Source: Enterobacter sp. RHBSTW-00994 | Lineage (GTDB): Bacteria; Pseudomonadota; Gammaproteobacteria; Enterobacterales; Enterobacteriaceae | Assembly (NCBI RefSeq): GCF_013782625.1 | Contig: NZ_CP056199.1 | Location: 3,056,588 to 3,120,587 of the forward strand | Direction of reading: 5' to 3' | DNA length: 64,000 nucleotides | Shown here: positions 31,901 through 42,301 of the stretch, piece by piece | Layout of the letters: each line of letters opens with the position of its first letter | How positions within the stretch are numbered: the stretch's first letter is position 1 | Notes under the pieces: model-generated | Told to the model about the DNA's origin: nothing | The model's input: only the letters and a program-made list of their open reading frames with translations | Databases searched by the model: none | Program-made: the position numbers and the translations under genes

Positions 31901-32313
31901 CAGGACGTCTGCTGCATTTAGTCATCTCGATTGAGGTCCTGAATAATCCAGACGAAAACGTACATCAGGGCTTGCAGAAACTGCGCCATGCTGGCTGCCG
32001 CGTGGTGCTCAGTCAGGTCGGGCGCGATATGAACATCCTCAACCAGTTAAGCGCCCATATGGCCGATTATCTGATGCTGGATGCGGAGGTCGTCACCAAC
32101 GTCCACGGTAATCTGATGGATGAAATGACGGTCACGATCATCCAGGGACACGCTCAGCGACTGGGCATGAAGACCATTGCCGGGCCGAGTAATCAGCCGA
32201 TGATGATGGACACATTATCTGGCATTGGCATCGATTTCATCTATGGCGACACCATTGCCGAACCGCAACCACTCGAATTACTGCTTAACACCAGCTATTT
32301 CGCCATCAATTAA
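28984..32313 (+). CDS. dgcE: DgcE (YegE), MASE1-PAS-GGDEF diguanylate cyclase with degenerate EAL domain
   Basis: 1109 residues (E. coli about 1105). Order: MASE1 membrane domain with about eight to ten segments (1-285), three PAS-type sensor domains (about 300-670), GGDEF domain, C-terminal EAL-like domain (about 860-1109). The active site GGDEF is intact at 761-765, and an inhibitory-site RxxD (RSSD, 752-755) sits five residues before it, so it should make c-di-GMP with product inhibition. The EAL domain lacks the signature and metal ligands (IAGPSN replaces the usual EGVE-type segment), so phosphodiesterase activity is not expected. The 3' end overlaps alkA by 36 bases. Confidence 0.95.
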   Translation: MNKQYQRVLITTPHPLLRLVCLGLVTFIFTLFSLELTRFGTLLAPLWFPTSIMMVAFYRHAGKMWPGIALACTLGNISASWLLFSWDAISFVYTLINVVEACIGAVMLRKLLPWYNPLQNLNDWIRLALGSALIPPLIGGILVHFLVPTAEPLRNFLVWVLSESIGALALVPLGLLFKPHYLLRHRNPQLLLETLLTMAVTLALCWVAITWLPWPFTCVIVLLMWSAVRLPRMEAFLVFLVTVMMVSLMMAQNPIPMATQNSGAMLNAPWLPFLMMLLPANVMTMVMYAFRAERKHITESEERFRNAMEYSAIGMALVGIEGQWLQANKALCNFLGYSQAELQSLTFQQLTWPEDLNSDLEQLEQLVNGDINTYTLEKRYYNRSGEVVWALLAVSVVRHADGTPLYFIAQIEDINDLKQTEWVNKRLMERITLANEAGGIGIWEWDLEPDIISWDKRMFELYEIPPHIKPTWQLWHEAMLPEDRDHAEKVIRDSLMARLPFKLEFRIRVKEGVRHIRSLANRVLNKQGEVERLLGINMDMTEVKQLNEALFQEKERLHITLDSIGEAVLCTDIDMNVTFMNPVAEKMSGWVQTEAMGQPILKVLHITFGDNGPLMENIHSGDMSRSDIEQDVVLNCRSGGSYDIHYSITPLSTLDGQNIGSVLVIQDVTESRKMLRQLSYSASHDALTHLANRVSFENHLKRLLQTVQETRQRHALVFIDLDRFKAVNDTAGHAAGDALLRELSSLMLTMLRSSDVLARLGGDEFGLLLPDCNVESARYIAGRLIHSINNYHFMWEGRLHRIGASAGITLIDENNYQAAEVMSQADIACYASKNNGRGIVTVYEPQQERIHSTRSMMSLDEQWHMIKDNHLLMIARSVASPRIPESCNFWLISLRLWTSQGEVQEEQAFRSGLAESELLHALDRRIFSEFFRAYATQVASKGMGVALPLSEAGLSSVTLVDELLDMLEKGALPGRLLHLVISIEVLNNPDENVHQGLQKLRHAGCRVVLSQVGRDMNILNQLSAHMADYLMLDAEVVTNVHGNLMDEMTVTIIQGHAQRLGMKTIAGPSNQPMMMDTLSGIGIDFIYGDTIAEPQPLELLLNTSYFAIN

Positions 32314-33150
32314 AGGCGTCCAGCCGTCGGTATACCAGATGTGTAGCAGAGCGTATGAACGCCAAGGCTGCCAGCGTTGGGCATACCGGCGGATTTGGGC
32401 TGGCGTCATGCCCGCGAAACGCTGCTTAATCAAATAATCATCCGGCAAAAACACATCTTTTGCCTGCCAGCCGCGCAAGGCAAGGTAATTAGCCGTCCAG
32501 CGTCCAATACCCGGGCGCTGCTGCAATGCTTTCATTCCACCTTCAATATCCGCCGGCGGGAAAAGCGGAAAGGTTCCGTCGACAACGGACTGCGCAAGAT
32601 GAATCAAAGACTCCGCCCGTTTAATCGGCATGCCCAGCCCCTTCAGGGCCAGTGAGTCCGCAGCCGCTAACGTCTCAGGCGTGGGAAAACAGATATACTC
32701 CGGAAAATGCATGACCGGTTCACCGTACAGGGACACGACGCATGACGCGAGTTTTGCCGCCATCGCCACACTCACCAGTTGACCCAGAATCGCCCGCGCA
32801 CCTTGCTCGTAAGCGTCCATCGCCCCCGGCAAACGTAATCCAGGACGCGCCTCTCCCAGTTTACCCAGAGCCACTGATATTTGCTGAGGGTCGCAGTCAA
32901 GATCAAATAAGCGCGCAATTCGGGCAAGGGACGTCGACGCTACCGGGATCAGACCCTCGCTGAGGGTCACCACAAGCGTACAGGTATCAACATCCGGTGT
33001 GACGCGGAACACGCCCTGATGACCATCACAGGCGAAACTACGTTCGTAGTACGCGTCAGTGACCGTTTCTACGCCCGTAACCGCACGCGCGCCAAGAAAA
33101 CCCAACATCCATTGCCAGTCATAAGGGGGTTGCCAGTTCAGGGTGTACAT
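32278..33150 (-). CDS. alkA: AlkA, DNA-3-methyladenine glycosylase II
   Basis: 290 residues from the second of two adjacent ATGs (MYTLNWQPPYDWQWMLGFLG), a little longer than E. coli (282) at the C-terminus. The helix-hairpin-helix is PGIGRWTANYLALRGW and the catalytic aspartate lies in FLPDDYL, near 238. It excises alkylated bases. The C-terminal tail overlaps the dgcE 3' end on the other strand by 36 bases; E. coli AlkA ends earlier, so the extra tail and the overlap go together. Confidence 0.95.
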   Translation of the reverse strand: MYTLNWQPPYDWQWMLGFLGARAVTGVETVTDAYYERSFACDGHQGVFRVTPDVDTCTLVVTLSEGLIPVASTSLARIARLFDLDCDPQQISVALGKLGEARPGLRLPGAMDAYEQGARAILGQLVSVAMAAKLASCVVSLYGEPVMHFPEYICFPTPETLAAADSLALKGLGMPIKRAESLIHLAQSVVDGTFPLFPPADIEGGMKALQQRPGIGRWTANYLALRGWQAKDVFLPDDYLIKQRFAGMTPAQIRRYAQRWQPWRSYALLHIWYTDGWTPLIDGEIAGVKQ

Positions 33151-33282
33151 CATTGCTCCTTTTGTGTTCGCCCTCAGCATAAACTGAATACGCTTGTTTC
33201 GCCTTGCTTTCATATTCCTGTTGTCGCAGACCGTACATTTCGCTAAAGTCTCGCCCCTTCTCACTGGCATGGGGACTTGTAA

Positions 33283-34635
33283 GTGTTTATTGGATTTGAC
33301 TACGGTACGGCTAACTGTTCAGTTGCCATCATGCAAAACGGACAGCCGCAACTCCTGAAAATGGAAAAAGAGAGCACGCTGCTGCCATCGATGCTCTGCG
33401 CGCCAACCCGTGAGGCGGTCAGCGAATGGCTGTTCCGCCACCATCAGGTTCCCGCTACTGCGGCGGAAACGCAGGCGTTGTTGCGCCGCGCAGTCAGTTT
33501 TAACCGCGATGAAGATATCGACGTTACGCCATCCAGCGTACAATTTGGCCTCTCCTCTCTTGGGCATTACATTGACGACCCAGAAGAAGTCTACTTTGTA
33601 AAATCACCCAAATCATTTCTGGGCGCTAGCGGCCTGAAGCCACAACAGGTTGCCATGTTTGAAGATCTGGTGTGCGCCATGATGCTGCACATCCGCAATC
33701 AGGCACAAACGCAGGTTTCAGAGACCATCACCCAGGCCGTCATTGGACGCCCAATTAACTTTCAGGGTTTAGGCGGCGATGAGGCAAACCAGCAAGCTCA
33801 GGGGATCCTTGAGCGTGCTGCTCATCGTGCTGGTTTCCGCGATGTGGTGTTCCAGTATGAGCCAGTTGCGGCAGGGCTGGATTTTGAAGCCACGCTGACG
33901 GAAGAGAAACGCGTTCTGGTGGTCGATATCGGTGGTGGTACGACAGACTGCTCGCTGCTGCTGATGGGCCCGCAATGGCACAATCGTCGTGACCGTGAAA
34001 ATAGCCTGCTGGGGCACAGCGGTTGCCGCGTAGGCGGTAACGATCTGGATATCGCCCTGGCATTCAAAAGCCTGATGCCACTGCTCGGCATGGGCGGCCA
34101 AACCGAAAAAGGCATCGCGTTACCTATTTTACCGTGGTGGAATGCTATCGCCATCAACGACGTACCGGCACAAAGTGATTTTTACAGCACTGCCAATGGT
34201 CGCTTCCTGAACGATCTCGTCCGCGACGCCCAGGAGAGCGACAAAGTCGCTTTACTGCATAAAGTCTGGCGTCAGCGTCTGAGCTATCGCGTCGTACGTA
34301 GCGCAGAAGAGAGTAAGATTGCCCTCTCAGATCGCCCAGAACACGCAGTATCTTTGCCGTTTATTGGTGATGATCTGGCGACCGAGATTTCCCGGCACGG
34401 TTTGGAAATCGCGCTGGCGCAACCGCTACAACGCATTCTGGAGCAGGTCCAGTTGGCGCTGGAAAACGGTAAAGAGAAGCCGGATGTAATTTATCTTACC
34501 GGGGGTAGCGCCCGTTCTCCGCTGATCAAAAAAGCGCTGTCAGAACAACTGCCGGGCATTCCCATTGCCGGTGGCGATGACTTTGGATCGGTTACGGCCG
34601 GGTTGGCTCGCTGGGCACAGGTCATGTTCAGCTAA
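33283..34635 (+). CDS. yegD: YegD, Hsp70-family chaperone-like protein
   Basis: 450 residues starting at a GTG (MFIGFDYGTANCSVAIMQNG). It shows the actin/Hsp70 ATPase signatures: N-terminal phosphate loop FDYGTANC, the second phosphate loop VDIGGGTTDCSLLL (about 215-230) and LTGGSARSP near 405. The C-terminal substrate-binding domain of DnaK is absent (DnaK has about 638 residues), so it is an ATPase-domain-only Hsp70. Partners and function are not established. Divergent from alkA. Confidence 0.94.
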   Translation: MFIGFDYGTANCSVAIMQNGQPQLLKMEKESTLLPSMLCAPTREAVSEWLFRHHQVPATAAETQALLRRAVSFNRDEDIDVTPSSVQFGLSSLGHYIDDPEEVYFVKSPKSFLGASGLKPQQVAMFEDLVCAMMLHIRNQAQTQVSETITQAVIGRPINFQGLGGDEANQQAQGILERAAHRAGFRDVVFQYEPVAAGLDFEATLTEEKRVLVVDIGGGTTDCSLLLMGPQWHNRRDRENSLLGHSGCRVGGNDLDIALAFKSLMPLLGMGGQTEKGIALPILPWWNAIAINDVPAQSDFYSTANGRFLNDLVRDAQESDKVALLHKVWRQRLSYRVVRSAEESKIALSDRPEHAVSLPFIGDDLATEISRHGLEIALAQPLQRILEQVQLALENGKEKPDVIYLTGGSARSPLIKKALSEQLPGIPIAGGDDFGSVTAGLARWAQVMFS

Positions 34636-34701
34636 TACTGCTTTTGTGCCGCTGGCATGCTTGCCCCAGCGCGCTCCCTCGGGGAGACTGAGAACACACT
34701 A

Positions 34702-34727
34702 AAAACGGCAACTGACGTTGCCGTTTT
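34702..34727. terminator. Strong hairpin terminator after yegD
   Basis: AAAACGGCAAC-TGAC-GTTGCCGTTTT, 11-base perfect arms with a 4-base loop. It is flanked by A and T runs on both strands, so it can terminate in either direction. It lies 67 bases after the yegD stop and isolates yegD from the mdt operon. Confidence 0.85.
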
Positions 34728-34767
34728 GCTTTTAGCCCCATTCAGACAATTCCAGACAGTGTTCCAT

Positions 34768-34785
34768 ATTTCCTCCATTTTTCTG
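34768..34785 (+). promoter_or_regulatory. Candidate BaeR box upstream of mdtA
   Basis: ATTTCCTCCATTTTTCTG matches the reported BaeR consensus TTTTTCTCCATDATTGGC at 12 of 18 positions, including the CTCCAT core. It lies about 63-80 bases before the mdtA start. This fits control of the operon by its own two-component system. Confidence 0.5.
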
Positions 34786-34847
34786 CTCTCTCTCCTGACT
34801 AAACTAGTATCATTCCCCGAAGTGTTTCAGGATGAGAACGTATAACG

Positions 34848-36101
34848 ATGAAAGGCCGTAATAAATCCCGCTGGGCAATCGCCGCTGGCATCATTGTGGT
34901 GGTCATTGCCGCCGCCTGGTACTGGCACAGTCAATCCTCGGACTCAGCCGCCCCCACAGGAGCCAGCAATCAATCACAACGCCCAACTGGCGGCGGTAGC
35001 GGTCGTCACGGTATGCGTAATGGGCCTCTGGCTCCGGTTCAGGCGGCGACAGCAGTTAATAAAGCCGTTCCTCGTTATCTCTCGGGCCTCGGAACTATCA
35101 CAGCGGCGAATACCGTGACGGTACGTAGCCGTGTGGACGGTCAGTTGATGTCCATTCACTTCCAGGAGGGTCAGCAGGTTAAAGCCGGTGATTTACTGGC
35201 AGAAATTGACCCGAGCCAGTTTAAAGTCACGCTTGCCCAGGCACAGGGGCAGCTCGCAAAAGACAAGGCCACGCTTGCCAATGCACAACGTGATTTAGCC
35301 CGCTATCAACAACTGGTTAAAACTAATCTCGTCTCACGTCAGGAGCTGGATACCCAACAATCACTGGTCAGCGAGACGCTGGGCACGATCAAAGCCGATG
35401 AAGCATCCGTTGCCAGCGCACAGTTACAACTCGACTGGAGCAGAATTACCGCCCCAATTGACGGGCGTGTGGGTCTGAAACAGGTCGATATCGGTAACCA
35501 AATCTCCAGCGGTGACACCACAGGTATTGTTGTCATAACCCAGACCCACCCTATCGACTTAGTCTTTACCCTGCCAGAGAGTGATATCGCCACCGTCGTG
35601 CAGGCGCAAAAAACCGGACAAGCCCTGGTTGTCGAAGCCTGGGATCGGACCAACAAGCAAAAACTGAGCGAAGGCAAACTGCTCAGTCTTGATAACCAGA
35701 TTGATGCGACCACCGGCACAATCAAGCTGAAGGCTCGTTTTAACAACCAGGACGATGCGTTATTCCCGAACCAGTTTGTCAACGCCCGGATGCTGGTTGC
35801 GACCGAAGAAAATGCCGTGGTGATCCCTACCGCCGCCCTGCAAATGGGCAATGAAGGTAACTTCGTCTGGGCGCTGAACAGCGACAATAAGGTCAGCAAA
35901 CATCTGGTCAAAACTGGAATTCAGGACAGCCAGACTGTTGTGATAAGCGCAGGACTTTCCGCAGGCGATCGCGTCGTCACCGACGGCATTGACCGCCTGA
36001 CTGAAGGCGCCAAAGTCGAGGTGGTTGAAGCGCACAGCAGTACGGCGCCGGGTGAGCAACCCGCAAAACGCCAGCATGCTAAACAGGGAGCAAACTCCTG
36101 A
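34848..36101 (+). CDS. mdtA: MdtA, periplasmic adaptor of the MdtABC efflux pump
   Basis: 417 residues (E. coli 415). An N-terminal membrane anchor ([16 protein letters not shown]) precedes the membrane fusion protein body: lipoyl half-motifs, a long alpha-hairpin ([21 protein letters not shown], written in part) and beta-barrel/membrane-proximal domains. It joins the RND pumps MdtB/MdtC to an outer membrane channel, TolC in E. coli. Its TGA shares one base with the mdtB ATG. Confidence 0.96.
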   Translation: MKGRNKSRWAIAAGIIVVVIAAAWYWHSQSSDSAAPTGASNQSQRPTGGGSGRHGMRNGPLAPVQAATAVNKAVPRYLSGLGTITAANTVTVRSRVDGQLMSIHFQEGQQVKAGDLLAEIDPSQFKVTLAQAQGQLAKDKATLANAQRDLARYQQLVKTNLVSRQELDTQQSLVSETLGTIKADEASVASAQLQLDWSRITAPIDGRVGLKQVDIGNQISSGDTTGIVVITQTHPIDLVFTLPESDIATVVQAQKTGQALVVEAWDRTNKQKLSEGKLLSLDNQIDATTGTIKLKARFNNQDDALFPNQFVNARMLVATEENAVVIPTAALQMGNEGNFVWALNSDNKVSKHLVKTGIQDSQTVVISAGLSAGDRVVTDGIDRLTEGAKVEVVEAHSSTAPGEQPAKRQHAKQGANS

Positions 36102-39100
36102 TGCAGGTGTTACCACCGAGCTCTACAGGTGGGCCATCACGCCTGTTTATCATGCGCCCTGTCGCCACGACCTTGTTGATGGTGGCTATCCTGCTCGCCG
36201 GGATGATTGGCTACCGCTTTTTACCCGTTTCGGCGCTGCCAGAAGTGGACTATCCGACGATTCAGGTCATCACCCTCTATCCGGGTGCGAGTCCGGATGT
36301 CGTCACCTCCGCCATTACCGCCCCACTGGAACGCCAGTTTGGTCAGATGTCGGGCCTGAAGCAGATGTCTTCACAGAGTTCCGGCGGCGCATCCGTCGTC
36401 ACGCTACAATTCCAGCTTACGCTATCGCTGGATGTGGCCGAACAAGAAGTCCAGGCAGCAATCAATGCGGCCACGAATCTGCTGCCTTCCGATCTGCCAA
36501 ACCCACCGGTCTACAGCAAAGTCAACCCGGCGGACCCGCCCATCATGACCCTGTCCGTTACCTCATCGGCCATTCCGATGACACAGGTTGAGGACATGGT
36601 TGAAACGCGTGTGGCGCAGAAGATTTCTCAGGTGTCTGGCGTCGGCCTGGTTACGCTGGCGGGCGGGCAACGTCCCGCTGTTCGAGTGAAGCTCAATGCT
36701 CAGGCGATTGCTTCACTGGGCTTAACCAGTGAAACCATCCGTACAGCCATCAGCAATGCCAACGTGAACTCGGCGAAAGGCTCGCTTGATGGCCCGACGC
36801 GTGCCGTCACGCTTTCGGCAAACGATCAGATGCAATCCGCCGATGAATACCGTCAACTGATTGTGGCCTACCAGAATGGCGCGCCCATCCGTCTGGGTGA
36901 TATTGCCACCGTTGAGCAAGGGGCAGAAAACAGCTGGCTTGGCGCATGGGCCAACAAACAGCAGGCCATCGTGATGAACGTTCAGCGCCAGCCAGGTGCG
37001 AACATCATTGAAACTGCGGACAGCATTCGAACCATGCTGCCGCAGCTTATCGAAAGCCTGCCGAAGTCGGTCAGCGTGAAAGTGCTTTCTGACCGCACCA
37101 CCAACATCCGGGCCTCCGTTTCCGATACACAGTTTGAGCTCGTGCTGGCGATTGCGCTGGTCGTCATGATTATCTACCTGTTCCTGCGTAACGTTCCGGC
37201 AACCATTATTCCCGCCGTTGCCGTTCCACTTTCGCTGGTCGGGACCTTCGCCGTCATGGTGTTCCTCGATTTCTCGATCAATAACCTGACACTCATGGCG
37301 CTAACCATCGCGACCGGTTTTGTGGTCGATGATGCCATCGTGGTAATCGAGAACATCTCGCGCTACATCGAAAAAGGGGAAAAACCGCTGGCCGCAGCGC
37401 TGAAAGGCGCAGGAGAGATCGGTTTTACCATTATCTCCCTGACCTTCTCGTTGATTGCCGTGCTGATCCCTTTGCTGTTTATGGGCGATATTGTGGGCCG
37501 CCTGTTCCGCGAGTTCGCAGTGACTTTGGCGGTAGCGATTCTGATATCCGCGATAGTCTCGTTGACGCTGACGCCAATGATGTGCGCCCGCATGCTCAGC
37601 CATGAGTCTCTGCGTAAGCAGAACCGCTTCTCCCGCGCGTCTGAGCGACTGTTTGAGCGCATCATTGCCGCCTACGGTCACGTCCTGGCGAAAGTCCTTA
37701 ATCATCCGTGGGCAACACTCAGCGTCGCACTGGGGACACTGGCTCTGAGTGTGATGCTGTGGATTTTTATTCCAAAAGGATTCTTCCCGATTCAGGACAA
37801 CGGCATCATCCAGGGGACGCTTCAGGCCCCACAATCGGTGTCATTCGCCAGCATGGCCCAGCGCCAGCAACAGGTGTCGGAAATCATCATGAAAGATCCG
37901 GCGGTCGAAAGCCTGACGTCATTCGTGGGTGTCGACGGGACGAATCCGTCGCTGAACAGCGCGCGCCTGCAAATCAATTTAAAACCCCTAAGCGACCGTG
38001 ATGACCGCGTACAGACGGTGATTGACCGTCTGCAAAATGATGTGGCGCGCGTGCCAGGCGTCGAGTTGTATCTCCAGCCGATTCAGGATCTAACCATTGA
38101 TACTCAGGTGAGCCGCACGCAGTACCAGTTCACGCTACAGGCTACGTCCCTTGAGGCACTTAGCACCTGGGTTCCGCAACTGGTTGATAAACTGAAAACG
38201 CTGCCACAACTCTCTGATGTTAGTAGCGACTGGCAGGACAAGGGGCTGGCAGCATACGTGAACGTTAACCGCGACAGCGCCAGCCGCCTGGGCATTACGA
38301 TGGCGGATGTCGATAACGCCTTGTACAACGCGTTTGGACAGCGCCTGATCTCAACCATCTACACTCAGGCGAACCAATATCGGGTGGTGCTGGAACACAA
38401 TACCGATAGTACGCCGGGACTTGCCGCGCTGGACACGGTGCGTCTAACCAGCAGCAGCGGCGGCATTGTGCCATTAAGCGCAATTGCGAATGTCGAAGAG
38501 CGCTATACACCGCTATCGATAAACCATCTGGATCAGTTCCCGTCTACGACGATCTCCTTCAATGTGCCAGACGCGTATTCACTGGGTGAAGCCGTCGAAT
38601 CGATTCTGACGGCGGAAAAAAGCCTGAATTTCCCGTCGGATATTCAGACCCAATTCCAGGGCAGCACGCTGGCGTTCCAGGCCGCACTGGGCAACACCAT
38701 CTGGCTGATTGTGGCCGCTGTCGTGGCGATGTATATCGTGCTCGGCGTGCTGTATGAAAGCTTCATTCACCCTATTACCATCCTCTCTACCCTGCCAACT
38801 GCAGGTGTCGGTGCACTACTTGCGTTGATGCTGGCGGGCAGCGAGCTGGATGTGATAGCGATCATCGGGATCATCCTGCTTATCGGGATCGTGAAGAAAA
38901 ACGCCATCATGATGATCGACTTTGCCCTTGCTGCTGAACGTGAGCAAGGCATGTCGCCGCGTGATGCCATTTTCCAGGCCTGCCTGCTGCGTTTCCGTCC
39001 GATTCTGATGACCACGCTCGCCGCCCTTCTCGGCGCATTACCGCTGATGCTGAGTACCGGGGTCGGCGCGGAGTTACGTCGCCCATTAGGTATCGGCATG

Positions 39101-39223
39101 GTTGGCGGTCTGCTGGTCAGCCAGGTCTTGACCTTATTCACGACGCCCGTGATTTACCTGCTGTTTGACAGTCTGGCACTGTGGTCAAAGAACCGTTTCC
39201 CGAAACGTGAAGAGGAGGCGTAA
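36101..39223 (+). CDS. mdtB: MdtB, RND multidrug efflux pump subunit
   Basis: 1040 residues of the HAE1 RND family: 12 membrane segments and two large periplasmic loops. The first segment follows [17 protein letters not shown] and the proton-relay block [17 protein letters not shown] lies around residues 405-420. It forms a heterotrimer with MdtC and expels bile salts, novobiocin and related compounds in E. coli. mdtC follows without a spacer. Confidence 0.97.
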   Translation: MQVLPPSSTGGPSRLFIMRPVATTLLMVAILLAGMIGYRFLPVSALPEVDYPTIQVITLYPGASPDVVTSAITAPLERQFGQMSGLKQMSSQSSGGASVVTLQFQLTLSLDVAEQEVQAAINAATNLLPSDLPNPPVYSKVNPADPPIMTLSVTSSAIPMTQVEDMVETRVAQKISQVSGVGLVTLAGGQRPAVRVKLNAQAIASLGLTSETIRTAISNANVNSAKGSLDGPTRAVTLSANDQMQSADEYRQLIVAYQNGAPIRLGDIATVEQGAENSWLGAWANKQQAIVMNVQRQPGANIIETADSIRTMLPQLIESLPKSVSVKVLSDRTTNIRASVSDTQFELVLAIALVVMIIYLFLRNVPATIIPAVAVPLSLVGTFAVMVFLDFSINNLTLMALTIATGFVVDDAIVVIENISRYIEKGEKPLAAALKGAGEIGFTIISLTFSLIAVLIPLLFMGDIVGRLFREFAVTLAVAILISAIVSLTLTPMMCARMLSHESLRKQNRFSRASERLFERIIAAYGHVLAKVLNHPWATLSVALGTLALSVMLWIFIPKGFFPIQDNGIIQGTLQAPQSVSFASMAQRQQQVSEIIMKDPAVESLTSFVGVDGTNPSLNSARLQINLKPLSDRDDRVQTVIDRLQNDVARVPGVELYLQPIQDLTIDTQVSRTQYQFTLQATSLEALSTWVPQLVDKLKTLPQLSDVSSDWQDKGLAAYVNVNRDSASRLGITMADVDNALYNAFGQRLISTIYTQANQYRVVLEHNTDSTPGLAALDTVRLTSSSGGIVPLSAIANVEERYTPLSINHLDQFPSTTISFNVPDAYSLGEAVESILTAEKSLNFPSDIQTQFQGSTLAFQAALGNTIWLIVAAVVAMYIVLGVLYESFIHPITILSTLPTAGVGALLALMLAGSELDVIAIIGIILLIGIVKKNAIMMIDFALAAEREQGMSPRDAIFQACLLRFRPILMTTLAALLGALPLMLSTGVGAELRRPLGIGMVGGLLVSQVLTLFTTPVIYLLFDSLALWSKNRFPKREEEA

Positions 39224-42200
39224 GTGAAGTTTTTTGCCCTCTTCATTTACCGCCCGGTGGCAACGATCTTAATTTCACTTGCCATCACCCTGTGCGGCAT
39301 TCTTGGCTTCCGGCTGTTGCCGGTTGCCCCTTTGCCGCAGGTGGATTTCCCGGTAATTATGATCAGCGCCTCGCTGCCTGGCGCATCGCCGGAAACCATG
39401 GCGTCGTCAGTGGCGACACCGCTGGAACGTTCGCTTGGGCGTATCGCCGGGGTCAACGAAATGACCTCCAGTAGTTCGCTGGGCAGTACGCGGATCATCC
39501 TGGAGTTCAGCTTCGACCGGGACATTAACGGTGCGGCACGCGACGTTCAGGCAGCAATTAACGCCGCGCAAAGCTTGTTGCCCAGCGGGATGCCTGGCCG
39601 TCCAACCTATCGCAAAGCGAATCCGTCCGATGCGCCAATCATGATCCTGACGCTCATCTCGGATACCTACTCTCAGGGGCAGCTATACGATTTCGCCTCC
39701 ACGCAGCTGGCACAAACTATTTCCCAGATTGATGGCGTAGGAGATGTGGATGTGGGCGGTAGCTCCCTGCCCGCTGTGCGTGTTGACCTGAACCCGCAGG
39801 CGCTGTTCAACCAGGGTGTATCACTGGATGACGTGCGCACTGCCATCAGTAATGCCAACGTGCGCAAACCGCAGGGAGCCATTGAAGACGCCAGCCATCG
39901 CTGGCAGGTTCAAACCAACGATGAGCTGAAAACCGCGACGGAATACCAGCCACTGATTATTCACTACAACAACGGTGCAGCGGTACGGCTCAGCGACGTC
40001 GCCAACGTGACCGACTCGGTACAGGACGTCCGTAATGCCGGGATGACCAACGCCAAACCGGCCATTTTGCTGATGATTCGCAAATTGCCGGAAGCCAACA
40101 TTATCGAGACGGTAAACCGTATTCGTGCCCGTCTGCCTGAATTGCAGGAAACTATCCCGGCGGCCATTGATTTGCAGATCGCCCAGGACCGTTCCCCAAC
40201 GATCCGCGCCTCGCTCGAAGAGGTGGAGCAGACGCTGATCATCTCCGTCGCGCTGGTGATTCTGGTGGTGTTTCTGTTTCTGCGTTCCGGACGCGCCACG
40301 CTTATCCCGGCGGTGGCGGTTCCGGTGTCCCTGATTGGGACATTCGCGGCCATGTATCTGTGCGGGTTTAGCCTGAATAACCTGTCGCTGATGGCACTGA
40401 CCATCGCGACCGGATTTGTGGTCGATGATGCCATCGTAGTGCTGGAAAATATCTCTCGCCACCTTGAAGCCGGGATGAAACCCTTACAAGCCGCGCTTCA
40501 GGGGACACGCGAGGTCGGCTTCACAGTGCTGTCCATGAGCCTGTCGCTGGTGGCGGTATTCCTGCCGTTGTTGCTGATGGGCGGGCTCCCGGGCCGACTG
40601 TTACGCGAATTCGCCGTGACACTTTCCGTCGCCATAGGCATTTCACTCATCATCTCCCTGACGCTGACGCCGATGATGTGTGGCTGGATGCTAAAACGGA
40701 GCAAACCACACTCACAGCCTCGGCGAAAAGGTTTTGGTCGCTTCCTGATGGCTATGCAGGAGAGCTACGGCAGATCGCTGAAATGGGTGTTGAACCATAC
40801 CCGGCTTGTCGGTCTGGTGCTGACAGGCACAATCGTGCTCAACGTGTGGATGTATATCACCATCCCGAAAACCTTCTTCCCGGAACAAGACACCGGCGTA
40901 CTGATGGGTGGCATCCAGGCTGACCAGAGCATTTCATTCCAGGCGATGCGCGGTAAATTGCAGGACTTTATGAAAATTATTCGTGAAGATCCTGCGGTGG
41001 ATAACGTCACCGGATTTACCGGCGGTTCGCGGGTAAATAGCGGAATGATGTTCATCACCCTGAAAGCACGCGACGTACGCAACGAAACTGCACAGCAGGT
41101 CATTGACCGTCTGCGCAGCAAGCTTGCCAAAGAACCGGGCGCGAATCTGTTTTTGATGGCCGTTCAGGATATCCGTGTGGGTGGACGCCAGGCCAACGCC
41201 AGCTATCAGTACACACTGCTCTCTGACGACCTGGCCGCGTTGCGCGAATGGGAGCCGAAGATCCGCAAGGCGCTAGCCGCATTGCCTGAGCTGGCAGACG
41301 TGAACTCCGATCAGCAGGATAACGGTGCGGAAATGGATCTGACCTACGATCGCGAAACCATGTCGCGGTTAGGCATTAACGTCGAAGCGGCTAACAGCCT
41401 GCTCAATAATGCATTTGGTCAGCGGGAAATATCCACCATCTACCAGCCAATGAACCAGTACAAGGTGGTGATGGAAGTTGATCCGCGTTACACCCAGGAT
41501 ATCAGCGCGCTGGATAAGATGTTTGTCATCAACAGCGACGGTAAGGCCATTCCGCTGTCGTATTTTGCCCGTTGGCAGCCTGCAAACGCGCCGCTATCGG
41601 TCAACCATCAGGGGTTGTCGGCGGCATCAACTATTTCGTTTAACCTGCCAACCGGCTCATCGCTGTCAGAAGCCAGTGATGCGATCAACCGCAGCATGAC
41701 CCAGCTCGGCGTGCCGTCCACTGTGCGCGGCAGCTTCGCCGGAACCGCTCAGGTCTTCCAGGAGACGATGAACTCGCAGGTGATACTGATCCTCGCCGCC
41801 ATCGCGACGGTCTATATTGTGCTGGGGGTGCTGTATGAAAGTTATGTCCATCCGCTGACCATTCTCTCTACACTGCCGTCGGCAGGTGTAGGCGCATTGC
41901 TGGCGCTGGAGCTGTTCGGTGCGCCCTTTAGCCTCATCGCCCTGATTGGGATCATGCTTCTCATCGGCATTGTGAAGAAAAATGCCATCATGATGGTCGA
42001 CTTTGCGCTCGACGCACAGCGAAACGGTAACCTGACGCCGGAAGAGGCCATTTTCCAGGCGTGCCAACTGCGTTTTCGTCCGATCATGATGACCACGCTG
42101 GCGGCGTTGTTTGGCGCACTTCCTCTGGTTATTTCAGGTGGCGATGGCTCTGAGCTGCGTCAACCGCTGGGGATAACCATTGTCGGCGGCTTAGTCATGA

Positions 42201-42301
42201 GTCAGCTATTGACGCTCTACACCACGCCGGTGGTCTATCTCTTTTTCGACCGCCTGCGGGTGCGTTTTTCGCGTAAACACAGAGATACGGTAAATGGGTA
42301 A
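39224..42301 (+). CDS. mdtC: MdtC, RND multidrug efflux pump subunit
   Basis: 1025 residues, start codon GTG immediately after the mdtB TAA, with the ribosome binding site (GAGGAGG) inside the mdtB coding end. RND features as in MdtB: 12 membrane segments, [17 protein letters not shown] in the fourth-segment region, and a duplicated second half. It works as a heterotrimer with MdtB. Confidence 0.97.
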   Translation: MKFFALFIYRPVATILISLAITLCGILGFRLLPVAPLPQVDFPVIMISASLPGASPETMASSVATPLERSLGRIAGVNEMTSSSSLGSTRIILEFSFDRDINGAARDVQAAINAAQSLLPSGMPGRPTYRKANPSDAPIMILTLISDTYSQGQLYDFASTQLAQTISQIDGVGDVDVGGSSLPAVRVDLNPQALFNQGVSLDDVRTAISNANVRKPQGAIEDASHRWQVQTNDELKTATEYQPLIIHYNNGAAVRLSDVANVTDSVQDVRNAGMTNAKPAILLMIRKLPEANIIETVNRIRARLPELQETIPAAIDLQIAQDRSPTIRASLEEVEQTLIISVALVILVVFLFLRSGRATLIPAVAVPVSLIGTFAAMYLCGFSLNNLSLMALTIATGFVVDDAIVVLENISRHLEAGMKPLQAALQGTREVGFTVLSMSLSLVAVFLPLLLMGGLPGRLLREFAVTLSVAIGISLIISLTLTPMMCGWMLKRSKPHSQPRRKGFGRFLMAMQESYGRSLKWVLNHTRLVGLVLTGTIVLNVWMYITIPKTFFPEQDTGVLMGGIQADQSISFQAMRGKLQDFMKIIREDPAVDNVTGFTGGSRVNSGMMFITLKARDVRNETAQQVIDRLRSKLAKEPGANLFLMAVQDIRVGGRQANASYQYTLLSDDLAALREWEPKIRKALAALPELADVNSDQQDNGAEMDLTYDRETMSRLGINVEAANSLLNNAFGQREISTIYQPMNQYKVVMEVDPRYTQDISALDKMFVINSDGKAIPLSYFARWQPANAPLSVNHQGLSAASTISFNLPTGSSLSEASDAINRSMTQLGVPSTVRGSFAGTAQVFQETMNSQVILILAAIATVYIVLGVLYESYVHPLTILSTLPSAGVGALLALELFGAPFSLIALIGIMLLIGIVKKNAIMMVDFALDAQRNGNLTPEEAIFQACQLRFRPIMMTTLAALFGALPLVISGGDGSELRQPLGITIVGGLVMSQLLTLYTTPVVYLFFDRLRVRFSRKHRDTVNG

